This document shows positions 11,722 through 21,297 of a stretch of DNA of 64,000 nucleotides, in pieces. Within the stretch, counting starts at the first letter, position 1; every line of letters begins with the position of its first letter. Made by a program: the position numbers and the translations under genes. The notes beneath the pieces were generated by a model. It was not told where the DNA came from and ran no database searches. It saw only the letters and a program-made list of their open reading frames with translations. This stretch comes from Loripinus fragilis (taxonomy: Eukaryota > Mollusca > Bivalvia > Lucinida > Lucinidae), in contig OZ026520.1 in the NCBI GenBank assembly GCA_964019695.1, positions 29,918,120 to 29,982,119 of the forward strand. The letters run 5' to 3'.

Positions 11722-12039
11722 TACCGGGCCGCGTAGCGCAGTCGGTAACGTGTCTGGCTACAGATGCGTGTCTGACTGCAGATTCAGGGGTCGCGAGTTC
11801 GATCCCGGCCCGGTACCATACTTTCGTGGAGATTGATCATGAAATCATTTCTACGGTCATTCTCATCCTTCCGCTGATTTATTCAAGAAGGGTTGTTGTC
11901 AGTTACAAGCGAAAGTATGTGCACAAATTACTGGTAAACCGCTTGCTCAAGCCTGCCCAGGAAAAAGTGTGGTTAAGTGAACTGACCGTCCCGCAATGAC
12001 CATAGCTGTTGACATGGGACGTAAAGCAACAAAAACAAG
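11722..12039 (+). mobile_element. tRNA-derived SINE, family S2, with 11-bp TSD
   Basis: The head has gccgcgtagcgcagtcgg (A-box-like) and gggtcgcgagttcgatccc (B-box-like), with ends ccgggcc/ggcccgg that can pair as an acceptor stem. A ~220-bp body follows and ends in gacatgggacgtaaagcaac. The direct repeat catcttaatat is exact on both sides (11711-11721, 12040-12050), as after target-primed insertion. The right repeat ends 22 bp before exon 5. It is not called as a tRNA gene because of the long body and the extra bases in the head. Confidence 0.82.
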
Positions 12040-12072
12040 CATCTTAATATCTTATTTCTCATGTGATTTTAG

Positions 12073-12377
12073 GCAATGGTCCAGGATCAGGTGGAAGGAT
12101 ATCTGTGTATCTGTCTGAAGTTCATCATTCACAGTGCACATTCACAGCACTCGGTGGCAGCTTTACTCCAGTGCACGGCAGTGAATACCGTCATGGAAGC
12201 CCTGGTACAGTTTACGTACACTCAACAGTTGGCAGTGACATTACAACTGAATTACGGATCGACAATGCGGGTAGAAGCTACGCCCACAGTTATGATTGTT
12301 CCTACCCAGTTACAGTGGATGTGGACACGATCACGTATCTCAGGCTATATAGAAATGCCTGTGTGAAACCCAAACTG
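12073..12377 (+). CDS. Exon 5: end of unit 6 glycine block and following segment
   Basis: Acceptor gtgattttag ends at 12072 and donor gtaggt starts at 12378; phase 1 in, phase 0 out. It encodes GNGPGSGGRISVYLSE, then HGSPGTVYVHS (equivalent of GAAGTxY) and LRIDNAGRSYAHSYDC. The xGSGGRI to xGTVY spacing matches earlier units. Beyond this the sequence diverges from the repeat. Confidence 0.9.
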
Positions 12378-12488
12378 GTAGGTTTGTTATAAAGTAACAG
12401 GTCTTTTTATCCCCTGGCTGACAATTTTCGGGTAATAAAGTGATCAACCTGGCATGTGTCTGACAGCAGAAGAATCCATCATGAATGT

Positions 12489-12597
12489 GAGGGTGGGATA
12501 GAGAAATCTGTCCCAAGGATCACCGATTGGCATCATGAGGCTTGCCAAGTAATGACAAACGGTGATCACGAGGGACGGATTTTTCTATCCCACCCTC
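12489..12597. repeat. Imperfect hairpin (MITE-like)
   Basis: gagggtgggatagagaaatc near 12489 pairs with gatttttctatcccaccctc ending at 12597; ggatcaccg pairs with cggtgatca inside. Confidence 0.75.
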
Positions 12598-12775
12598 CTA
12601 TAAATAATGATTAAAGCCTGTGTGCTCCGTTACATTTGAATCCTGCTAGTAAGTGATTCAATGAAATATCAACACTTTTTTGGTTTCTTAAAGCAATGAC
12701 CAAATTTGAGTCGTCTGTTGCAAATATTGGGAGGAGTTTTTACTCTGCATGCTACGTAAATGTTCACGCTTGTGT

Positions 12776-12960
12776 TGTAGTCTGCTGACATAATTCAAAA
12801 TTAACTTTTTTTTAAAAAAAAAAATCCTTTCAGTCTGTCAAACCATTTTGATCCAGATCAGGACTGAAACTCTGTCTGACCTGATTTGGGTCAAAACTGT
12901 TTGCAAAGGTTATGAGCAGACGACAAAAGTGGCCAGTAGCAAGGAAAGAGTTAATAAACT
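12776..12960 (-). mobile_element. MITE family M1 copy, reversed
   Basis: It reads tagtctgctgacataattc, ttgatccagatcaggactg, ctgacctgatttgggtc and ttgcaaaggttatgagcaga. The arms are mutually complementary around the centre. Confidence 0.68.
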
Positions 12961-13015
12961 ACCGGTAGTGAGAACATTGAAAATTTGGCTGTATCTCTAT
13001 ACTATTTTCTTATAT

Positions 13016-13232
13016 TCCACATGTGATTTCCAACAATGTGGCATTTTGACAAGTGTAGACTCAGACGAGCCTGTGCAGCCTCCTAATAAGCTTAGAAATT
13101 CATTATGTTCGGTCAGTAGGTTAATACTTAGGCGCCTAGCAAAGGCTTGGATCAGACTGCACATGCGCAGGCTGATCTTTGACTTTGCTGGTCGCACATT
13201 GTTGGAAATCTCATGTTGCAGCTCATTTGCAT
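13016..13232. mobile_element. MITE family M3 copy
   Basis: The ends are acatgtgatttccaacaatg and cattgttggaaatctcatgt, which are inverted repeats. The interior has gtagactcagacgagcctg, taagcttagaaatt and cacatgcgcaggctgatc, shared by all M3 copies. It accounts for most of the 151-residue ORF there. Confidence 0.75.
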
Positions 13233-13331
13233 CTGTGCAGTCTGGTCAGCACCTTCCAAGGTGTATCCAGGATTTTTGTAGGGGGGCGTTTGTTCCGATT
13301 TAAAATGAAATTACTTGGTCTCAAAAAGTGG

Positions 13332-13533
13332 TTAGGGGAGTTTAGTGGTAGATAGCTTGACTCGAGACCGAGGGGCCGCGGGCTCGAGCCTCACTGGGCG
13401 TCACTGTGTTGTGGTCATTGAGCAAGACAAATTTATCCTAGCTTAGTACTGGTTCAACCCAGGAAGACCTGTCCCTGTTTAACTGAAAGATTGTCGATGG
13501 GATGTAAAAAATCAAATCAAACAAATCAAAGAG
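13332..13533 (+). mobile_element. SINE S1 copy, near full length
   Basis: Head gtggtagatagcttgactcg and gggctcgagcctcac; body gtcattgagcaagaca, cttagtactggttcaaccc and aggaagacctgtcc; tail gattgtcgatgggatg followed by (aaatcaa)n. Confidence 0.8.
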
Positions 13534-13847
13534 CGGTTAAATGAGCGAACACTTGTCTAATAGCTGAAAATCACAAGACTAGCCTATGTCAAAAGTTCTA
13601 AAATTTGGAACATTTTTTACTTTCTGTTCCCCGATAAAATGCTGGTTACCAGGACTGGAATTCACAATGTTTTTTAGAATAGCAAACAGGGAATATCTTG
13701 ATCTGGGACTGCAATGTCTATAAATGCAATTCGCGAAATTGAATTTGCGCGAAAATTTTCGCATTTACAGTATTGGAATCGTTTTAACCCTTTTTCAGCC
13801 ATTTACGTCAATGTCATCTGCCCACTAGTCTGATCAGTCCCCCAAAT

Positions 13848-14003
13848 AAGAGTGTGTAACACTAAATTATTTTTCTCATTTCTCAATTAAAACATGTTGT
13901 GGGTACTCAAAAGAATTGTCTCGATGAGACGGTTCTTTTGAGCACCAAAAAACATGTTTAAACTGATGGGTAAGAAAATAATCACAATTTTATGCTAAAA
14001 TAT
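13848..14003 (+). mobile_element. MITE family M2 copy
   Basis: It runs from aagagtgtgtaacac through gttgtgggtactcaaaag, the core gtctcgatgagac, and ttcttttgagcacc to gatgggtaagaaaataatc. Confidence 0.72.
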
Positions 14004-14611
14004 CTTGCTTAACTGGCCTTATGCTGATTGTGTACTTTTAAAGCTTATATTGCAAACATTTTGGACCATAGCCACGGATAAGGCTGGGTATTTACACAAT
14101 TTCTTGGGCCCTAAAACATAATTAAATTCATTTCTGTGCATACAAAAAGGCAATGAAAATCCTTGATTCCAAACTTTTTTGTAGCATATGACCCTATAGT
14201 ATTCAGTCTGTAATTGCGGTATTTGCATACACACAAGCAATTGTTGGGTACAAATTTATACACAGCGGGGCCCCGAATCTTGTTTATTAAATTGTAAACC
14301 AGTCCAGGATTATTGTTTTCTCTGTTTTGCTGTACCCAATATTTACATGAATACGACATTCGTCTCATTTTACGATAACAATGACAAAAAGTTAGAGCAA
14401 TTGAATAAAATCTTACCGTACCCCAACCTTAAAATCCAATTGTACCTCATCCTTAATGACACGTTGGGGGTTTCAAGAATCATACAATAACTTGATAAGT
14501 ACGCTGGATTTACAAAATGAGTCGGAAATAGGAAATAGCCGCAGTATTGTCATTGGGCTTTCTGAAGTAAAAGGTTGGTAAATACCTAATTGCTACCAAT
14601 CCTTATCTGGA

Positions 14612-14690
14612 GCTATGATGGACCAAGATCAGGAGCAGTCTGATCAGGGTTCATACTGTTTGCTGCCATGATCAAAGTAGTCTGTAGTGC
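14612..14690. repeat. Short repeat family M8 copy
   Basis: gaccaagatcaggagcagtc is followed by tgatcagggttcatactg and tttgctgccatgatcaaag. Related copies are at 41966, 46688 and 49390. Confidence 0.5.
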
Positions 14691-14779
14691 ATAACAGCTA
14701 TAATCAGCAAACATTCAGAGAAAAATATATTGACAATATTAAGGTTGCTTGGAAATAACAGAGTTTATGTACATTTTAG

Positions 14780-16376
14780 GATATGGTGGTACATGAAGTT
14801 GGCGGAGATGGCACTGGTACCTGGTTTATACCATCTGATAGACATGTTTCTGTGGCTCAGGATCAAATGCAGACACATCTCAGGTCTAAGATCTACAATG
14901 ACGGAATCATAGACTTGCCACCAACAGTCTACGTGGAACAGAACTTCACAACCCTTAGTGAAATGACAGGCGCTCTGCACATGTATACCCGTGGCTACTC
15001 TAGGTTCAGATCATCAGGGAGTGCTCAGTGCTCAAATGAAGGAGCACCAGATGGCTATTTCTTCTTCCATACATTCAATGTTCTCGATGGCGGCAAAATC
15101 AGTTTCTTGGATGAAAGTAGTTTTGATGTCACAGCTGGAATGGTGGTAATTACAGATCTTTTCCACATGGAGGGAGCTGCCGGAGGGGAAATATCCAGAT
15201 CCACCTATCTCATGGGTCGTGAAAGTCAGATAGAAAAGCAGGCTGAAATTATTGGTTCCTACCTGGGATATCATGACAATTTAGGCCCTGGGGCCGGTAG
15301 CACTTGTGGCTGTGGAACTGGTGGAGGATACGGTGGTTCTGGTGGAAGATGTAGAAATCGTAACTGTGGTGGCTATTCCCAAGGGACCTGTGCTGCGGGA
15401 GCTGCTGTTGGTTCTGCTGTTACACCCACAGTTGCTGGTAGTGGGGGAGGGTATTCAGATAGAGGGGGATTAGGAGGACATGGAGGCTCTAGTTTGAGAC
15501 TGGTTCACCAATCTAGCACGCTAGATGGCCAGATCAAGATGGATGGACAGACAAGTACTGCTGGTGCTGGTGGTGGGGCTGGTGGTGCAGTGTGGCTGGT
15601 TGCGGAATATGTGTATGGTAGGGGAGAGATGAGTGCTGATGGTGGAGCTGGCAGTGACACGTCCTGGTCTTCTTCTCACTGCTCTTACAGGTATCAAGGA
15701 GGAGGAGGAGGAGCTGGCAGGATACAATCATATGGTAGGCAGGAAACCAGTAATGTCTTACTACATCAGAGGTCAGTCCTAGGTGGCTCTAGCTCATACA
15801 GTAATGGTGGCACTGGTTCCCTTCATCAGTCACATGACAACATGTGTAGTGGACATGGACAGTGGAATGTGAGCAGTTCAAGCTGTGAATGTGAGTCAGG
15901 ATTCATCGGATGGGACTGTCACTATCTCTGCGAGGAAGATGCTACCTGCAGTGGTAATGGCATCTGCACGGACCAAGGAAAATGTGAGTGTAAAGACAAC
16001 TATGTAGGTGACCATTGCGAGAGTATGTGCCATAGAAACACAACATGTAGTAACCATGGCGACTGTTCGAATTGTGGCTCATGTATCTGTGATTCCTGTT
16101 ACCATGGCAGTGATTGTGGCACTGAATGTAGTAACCATGGTAGCTGTCTGGCAGACTTCTGTGAATGTGATAGCTGTCATCTTGGGGAGTACTGCGAGTC
16201 TGAGTGTAATGGTCATGGAACATGCAATAAGGAGACCATGGCTTGCACATGTGACAAGTATTGGGGAGGACAGAAGTGTACATTGCAAGGTTGTGCTGGT
16301 GAAGATCTGGGCTGTTCTGGTCATGGCGTTTGTAACTCAGCTACAGGATTCTGTTACTGTGACCCTGGATTTAGAG
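14780..16376 (+). CDS. Exon 6: diverged Gly/Cys-rich region and first EGF-like modules
   Basis: Acceptor tacattttag ends at 14779 and donor gtactt starts at 16377; phase 0 in, phase 1 out. About 532 residues. Roughly the first 170 continue the non-glycine segment (GGKISFLDESSFDV). A diverged glycine block with cysteines follows (GCGTGGGYGGSGGRCR, GAGGGAGGAVWLVAEYVYG, GGGGGAGRI). From ~15841 EGF-like modules begin (CSGHGQW, CECESGFIGWDC, CSGNGICTDQGKCEC, CSNHGDC, CNGHGTC, CSGHGVC). This exon therefore holds the junction between the two halves of the protein. Confidence 0.93.
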
Positions 16377-16401
16377 GTACTTAACTTTTCCAGGCCTTAT
16401 A

Positions 16402-16572
16402 GTTAAGAGTGTGCTACAAAAAATTATTTTTCTTATTTCCCATCCAAAGCATATGTTGTGGGTACTCAAATATACCGTCTCAATGAGATGGTTCTCTTGA
16501 GCAGCCAAAATATATGTTAAAACTGATGGGTAAGAAAATATTTACAATTTTAAGCTAAAACATTTTTGTTTA
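16402..16572 (+). mobile_element. MITE family M2 copy
   Basis: It opens agttaagagtgtgctac, has gttgtgggtactcaaa, ctcaatgagatggttctc and gatgggtaagaaaatatt, and ends tttgtttatctaaccctgt. Confidence 0.72.
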
Positions 16573-16592
16573 TCTAACCCTGTCATAGCATA

Positions 16593-16771
16593 CTAGTGCT
16601 GTCTGCTGATAACCTTTGCAAGATCAGGCCCAAAACAGTGTCGGGCCTGATCCGGTTCCACACTGTTTGACACTGATAGAATTCCAGATTTTTTCCTTGA
16701 AAAAGTGGATTTTGAAAAAATCAGCAGATGACAAAAGGACATGAAAAATTTCCCGATAGGCAAAGAGCTTA
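16593..16771 (+). mobile_element. MITE family M1 copy
   Basis: Features are gtctgctgataacctttgc, aagatcaggcccaaaac and gggcctgatccgg (inverted about the centre), then tcagcagatgacaaa and ggcaaagagcttaa. Confidence 0.75.
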
Positions 16772-16775
16772 ACCC

Positions 16776-16945
16776 TTAAAGCGCCAATCACCACTGCAGC
16801 AGACGATAAATTTTGTGACATTTTCCCCATTTTTCCACAAAAATAAGGTATGATATTTCATGAAAATGGTCTGCCAGCAGGCTGATCTGAGGCTTGGCTA
16901 GTCGCACATATCACATTGTTGGAAATCTCATGTCACAGCTCATTT
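16776..16945. mobile_element. Fragments of MITE families M5 and M3
   Basis: M5: ccttaaagcgccaatcacca, gcagcagacgataaatttt and tgatatttcatgaaaatgg to ~16866. M3: gcaggctgatctgaggc, cacattgttggaaatctcat to 16945. Both are truncated and adjoin each other. Confidence 0.6.
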
Positions 16946-16986
16946 TGTTATTGCAAATCCAATATTGCACATAAAGTCAGGCCTCC

Positions 16987-17133
16987 AGATAAGAGTGCGT
17001 AATTGAAATTTATTATTTTTGACTCTCAACCAAAACATATGTTGTGGGTACTCAAAAGAACCTGCTCAATGAGATGGTTCTTTTGAGCACCCTAAACATA
17101 TGTTTAAATTGTGTGATAAGAAAATTTTACCTA
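16987..17133 (+). mobile_element. MITE family M2 copy
   Basis: It has ataagagtgcgtaattg, gttgtgggtactcaaaag, ctcaatgagatggttctttt and gataagaaaattttacc. Confidence 0.7.
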
Positions 17134-17165
17134 TAAAAGATCGCACTTCTGCACCAAAGCTATAT

Positions 17166-17412
17166 GAGCCAGTGCATGTGACTTCCAACAATGTGATATG
17201 TTTGACCAGCAAAGCCTCAGATCAACCTGCGCATACCCGCAGTCTGATCAGAGCCTTTGCTAGTCGCTTGAGTATTCTATGATTGTTTAGCTACTGGCTG
17301 AACACTATTTGGATTTTTTCTAAGCTTAAAAGGAGGCTGCAGAGGCTCGTCCGAGTCTACACATGTCAAAATACATGTACCACATTGTTGGAAATCTTAT
17401 GCACTTGCTCAA
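17166..17412. mobile_element. MITE family M3 copy
   Basis: It opens gccagtgcatgtgacttcc, has gcctcagatcaacctgcg, gtcttgagtattctatgatt-like text and aaaaggaggctgcagagg, and closes cacattgttggaaatctta. Confidence 0.72.
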
Positions 17413-17461
17413 TTATTCAATCTTTTCAGTGGAAGTTTTGTGTTTTTGTTCAGGACTTAAG

Positions 17462-17666
17462 TTAAGAGTGCGTAACAGAAAAATAACTTTCTTATTTTGA
17501 CAGAAAAATAACTTTCTTATTTTGCATCCAAAACATATGTTGTGGGTACTCAAAAGAACCGTCTCAATGAGACGGTTCTTTTGAGCACTCAAAACATAAG
17601 CTAAAAATTATGGGTAAGAAAATATTTACAATTTTACGCTGAAATTTTTTGTTTATCTAAACCTGT
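17462..17666 (+). mobile_element. MITE family M2 copy with perfect central palindrome, abuts exon 7
   Basis: The core caaaagaaccgtctca / tgagacggttcttttg (17551-17583) is an exact inverted repeat. The right tail ttgtttatctaaacctg ends ~13 bp before the exon 7 acceptor. A 20-bp internal direct repeat (aaataactttcttattttg) is present near 17482-17523. Confidence 0.78.
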
Positions 17667-17678
17667 GTTTGTTTATAG

Positions 17679-17984
17679 GTGAAGACTGTTCGGAGCTAGA
17701 TTGTCCTGGTGAGCCAGATTGTAATGGTCGTGGTTTCTGTAATCCCAACTATGAAGAACCTCGATGTACAAACTGTGACCCTGGTTACATGGGGCCGGAA
17801 TGTGATGATCCTTGTGTACATGGCTCTCTCGATGACGACAATACCAAGTGCACCTGCGATTTGACCTGTTATAACAGTACCGGGTGTAATATTGAATGTT
17901 CGGAGCATGGTACCTGTAAAGAGGATGGGAGTTGTCACTGTACTTATCTCTTGGGATATAGCGGCACCTACTGCGAAGTACCAG
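17679..17984 (+). CDS. Exon 7: EGF-like modules
   Basis: Acceptor tgtttatag ends at 17678 and donor gtaaaa starts at 17985; phase 1 in and out. It encodes GEDCSELDCPGEPDCNGRGFC, CTNCDPGYMGPECDDPCVHG, CTCDLTCYNSTGC and CSEHGTCKEDGSCHC. It shows a near-complete turn of the higher-order EGF repeat. The donor is weak (gtaaaac) and is followed within ~20 bp by a MITE. The acceptor is fed by a MITE tail containing ctaaac at 17658-17663. Confidence 0.9.
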
Positions 17985-18011
17985 GTAAAACCAAAACCTA
18001 GGATTTGTTTT

Positions 18012-18275
18012 GTCTGCTGATAACCTTTGCAAAAAGTTTGAACCCAGATCAGGACCAAAACATTGTCTTTGCTGACCTGGATTCAAACTGTTTGATACTC
18101 TGATAGTTTGTTTGTTTGTTTGATTTGATTCTTTACGTCCACTCAACAATCTTTCAGTTATGCGGGACGGGTCTTCCTGGGTTGAACCAGTACTAAGCTA
18201 GGATAAATTTGTCTTGCTCAAGGACACAACGCAGTGACGCCGGTGAGGCTCGAACATACTCTGATAGTGTTCCTG
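18012..18275 (+). mobile_element. MITE family M1 copy split by a SINE
   Basis: The left part has gtctgctgataacctttgc and gaacccagatcaggacc; it breaks at actctgatag and resumes after 18255 with the same actctgatagtgttcctg. The interruption is SINE S1 at 18107-18255. Confidence 0.75.
18107..18255 (-). mobile_element. SINE S1, 5'-truncated, reversed, with 12-bp TSD
   Basis: On the minus strand it reads cgagcctcaccggcgtcactg, gtgtccttgagcaagaca, ctggttcaacccaggaagac and gttgagtggacgtaaagaat, ending in an (aaac)n tail. The direct repeat atactctgatag is exact (18095-18106, 18256-18267). The tRNA-like head is cut off. Confidence 0.83.
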
Positions 18276-18911
18276 AAAGAATTAAAAAAAATATATATAT
18301 TTTTGTTTTAATTCATGCTCCATTTTCCGTAATATTTTCAAAAGTATTCAAAACTTTACGTAATTTTTCTTGTGTTTTTTTCAATGAAAGGGTTAAAAAA
18401 TAGTTAATGGAAGTAAGAAAGAGGGCAAAGATCAGGAATCTTTACAATCAGGCACCACACCTGACCCAGGATACCTTTTTGGAAAAGACATCACAAACAA
18501 GAGCCAAGAGGTCAGCCCTTTCCCAGCAGATGACCACAAGGCAACAACAAACAGATGTGCATGAAAGCACAACAAAACATAAATGGTCCACAAAAGAAGC
18601 ACCGCCCCGGAACGGTCAGTAAAAATGTCCCACTGGAGGGCTCAAACCAGCCTAACGGCACACCAACCCCACCCCCAGTTCAGATGTGGACCAAGACACA
18701 TAGACGCCTCGCCTGCACGAAAGACCCATAACTTATCAATGCATTATCTCCTAGAACATATAAATCAAGATATAAAAAGGAGATAAAGCAAAGATAAGGA
18801 CTGAACAGTAAATAAACTGAATACCGGAGCAAAAGAAATCCAACGGGTAAACCACGGTGGACTTGACAACAGCCAAAGCATCAGGCCCCTACTAACTCAT
18901 CAATAGATAAG

Positions 18912-20396
18912 CAGGGGTTTTGCTAGGTCCCAAAATGCCACTGGCCCGCAGGGCCACCTGGCCTGAAAATCTACTGGCCATCCAAATTTTCAACTGGCCT
19001 GACTATTTTTCAATATCGAGGCCGCTTAGGATGTGAGTGCACTGACGTCCTTTCACCCCCTAGCTTGAGCCCTATATATAGTAAATGAACTGGAAGCTAC
19101 AAGAAAAAGATCTGGAAATTATTTTATTTTATTTTTGAAATTCTTCGATCATATCAAATTCAAATGGAGTCGGCATCAGAATCCGAGTCCACATCCATAG
19201 CTTTAAGACTGTCATTGTACAATTCCACCACACCTCTCTGAACGTCCGTTCAACCTGCACATCAGAGTTGAGATAAGGCCCAGCTTTTCAATCAGGGTTC
19301 CACTCTATGAAACAAAAAGAAGTGATATAATTTCAGTTTCCAGTCTCTGAATCTGAAGAAACTTACATGCTTGAATTTGGATAATTAATGAGCTTTGTTT
19401 TTATTTCTATTGCAGATCAAAACATGAACAGCCAGCCTAGCCTACCACCTTTCCCCCTACCCCATCCTCCCACCCTACCCCGAACAAAAAATAAGCATTT
19501 AAACTTTTAAAGGCCCTTTAGAACTCATGGAAATGATGTCAAGATGGTAGGGAAATTGAACAGAGAACTTTCCTCTAATATAAAATGCTTAGCCCTCTCC
19601 CACTGCCCACCCTAAAAAAACTAAGTCCAACCCTTAAAAAAATTGGGCATAGGTTCCCCTGTATTTTGTACTTTTCTACTCACCCCCAACCCAATAACCC
19701 TGGCCATTGAAAAGTGTTGGACAAGAAGAAAGAAGGGGACAAGGTGGGTGGGGTACATTGACTCATAGTGACAAGTGTCCGCGTTCAATGTACCGCCTTG
19801 TCCTCATTTTACTTAAGATAGATAATAAAATGAGCCATACCTCTCTAAAAGAAAGCAAATAAGCTTGGCTAATTTGTTTTGTTCTGGTTATTTTTACTGT
19901 CTTCTGTATTTCATCGGTGGCATTTTTTCCTTTTCATTGAACTGCCAAACTCCCCGACAAAGGCGGCCTGCTAGCGATCATTTCTTCCCTGATCCCCAGA
20001 GTTTGCTCGAGGAGACTCTGTGTAGCTATAGGGGGTGTACGAGTCCGTATTCTATTCTATTCTACCGCCGAATTGGCAACCGGAAATCGATACGAAACGG
20101 ATAAGACCAAGGCTCTCCGCGTGCTGTAAACAAAACGAAAGTACAGCAATTTACCGATAAAAAATCTACTTTCAGCCAAAAAATAGCCAGCGGTAGCATG
20201 CGAAATGGTCGGGCGCCGGGACTTACAGAGAACACTGATCACGGCGGACGTTTTCAGCCGAAAACACCGACTTCTGATTCATTTTTCAAGCGAAAAAATC
20301 AGCTGGCCTGGCGGACCTGCTACAGCGTGATTTAACTGACCCGAGCTGAAAATTTACTGGCCCGGGCCAACGGACCCGCGCTTAAAAAAAGCCCTG
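18912..20396. mobile_element. 1.5-kb hAT-like DNA element, no transposase seen
   Basis: The left end is CAGGGGTTTTGC and the right end is the inverse ...AAAAAAAGCCCTG. The direct repeat gataag flanks it (18906-18911, 20397-20402). Subterminal tggcccg/cgggcca motifs occur at both ends. No ORF resembles a transposase; the largest ORFs are under 80 residues. Superfamily is inferred from the termini only. Confidence 0.75.
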
Positions 20397-20402
20397 GATA
20401 AG

Positions 20403-20990
20403 TCTTTAAGTCGGAACCATCATAGAGTCTGAAGTCCTACCATTAAAGAGGAAAGTAAAGTTGCCAACCGTGATTGGGTTGACCACCAAGCATGCAGTCT
20501 GCTGCAATACATTAATGTTATAGCCAATCTTTTTATAATGGGAAATTATTTTAACGAACTGAGCTGAAAAATTATCAGAGCCAACAATCTTCTTCAATTT
20601 ATACACCAAGTCACCATGGAATTCAGGTTCCGAAAGTCCTTCGCGCAAGAGAGATTTAAGTCCAATTTGGAATTTAGATATCAAATCATAGTATTGTCTA
20701 TAAAATATAGAAAAGGTTTTGCAAGGTTTATGATACCGATAGCCTTGTTTAAGAAGTTTCTGAGTTAACAATTTATTGCAAGTGTTGAAGTCAGCAGCCT
20801 GGCTAGATGGTCTAGCAATACGAATAAGTTGAGAGATATAGACTTCATAGGATGTAGAGCCAGGAACATCACCATCTAAAAATGGGAAATTGACAATTTC
20901 AAAATCAAAGTCGTCACGTTTATCATAAATTTTGGTGGAAACAATATCATTAGAAATTGACAAATGCAAGTCTAAAAACGCGGCTTCTAA
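20403..20990 (-). pseudogene. Reverse transcriptase C-terminal remnant
   Basis: About 195 residues of open minus-strand frame ending at 20406, with the motifs listed for the element. The upstream ~35 residues of the open frame (reading TKRNEETSKKCPP) are host intron and exon 8 antisense, not RT. It lacks the YxDD region. Confidence 0.75.
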
Positions 20991-21049
20991 AAGTGATATT
21001 TCTGACAAAGGGGGGCATTTCTTTGATGTTTCTTCATTTCTTTTTGTAG

Positions 21050-21297
21050 GATGCCCCAAAAATGAAGACAATGGGAAAGAATGCAGTGACCATGGTGACT
21101 GTGACTCAGTCACACACGAATGCTCATGCGATGAAGCGTGGACTGGCGTAGCCTGTCATCTACCCAATTGTCCAGGCAATGGGAACTGTTTTGGCCGTGG
21201 CTTCTGTAATCCTGATTACGACACACCTGTGTGCGAGGACTGTGAAACAGGCTGGATGGGCCCAGATTGCAACACACCTTGCGTGCATGGAACACAG
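21050..21297 (+). CDS. Exon 8: EGF-like modules
   Basis: Acceptor ctttttgtag ends at 21049 and donor gtcggt starts at 21298; phase 1 in, phase 0 out. It encodes GCPKNEDNGKECSDHGDC, CSCDEAWTGVACHLPNCPG, GRGFCNPDYDTPVCEDC and GWMGPDCNTPCVHGTQ. It ends in the middle of a CVHG loop that the next exon completes. A 5'-truncated RT element on the opposite strand stops ~60 bp before the acceptor. Confidence 0.9.

Larger units (their letters stand above)
18407..20990 (-). mobile_element. RT element (copy 2), 5'-truncated, interrupted by a hAT-like element
   Basis: The 3' tail is at 18407-18911 and the coding part at 20403-20990; the two join at the duplicated gataag once the insert is removed, matching intact copies at 26660 and 38590. 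The minus-strand reading shows FLDLHLSISNDIVSTKIY, RDDFDFEIVNFPFLDGDVP, YISQLIRIARPSS, LKQGYRYHKPCKTF and ACLVVNPITVGNF, the C-terminal half of a reverse transcriptase. Whether the family is Penelope-like or non-LTR is unresolved. The catalytic half is missing, so this copy is dead. Confidence 0.8.

Noticed and set aside
11722..11816. A tRNA gene at the S2 head
   Set aside because: A and B boxes are present, but the distance between them is too long, the SINE body follows, and target-site duplications flank the whole unit.
12848..13303. 151-residue + strand ORF
   Set aside because: It lies across an M1 and an M3 transposon and matches no protein pattern; the same text recurs as non-coding repeat elsewhere.
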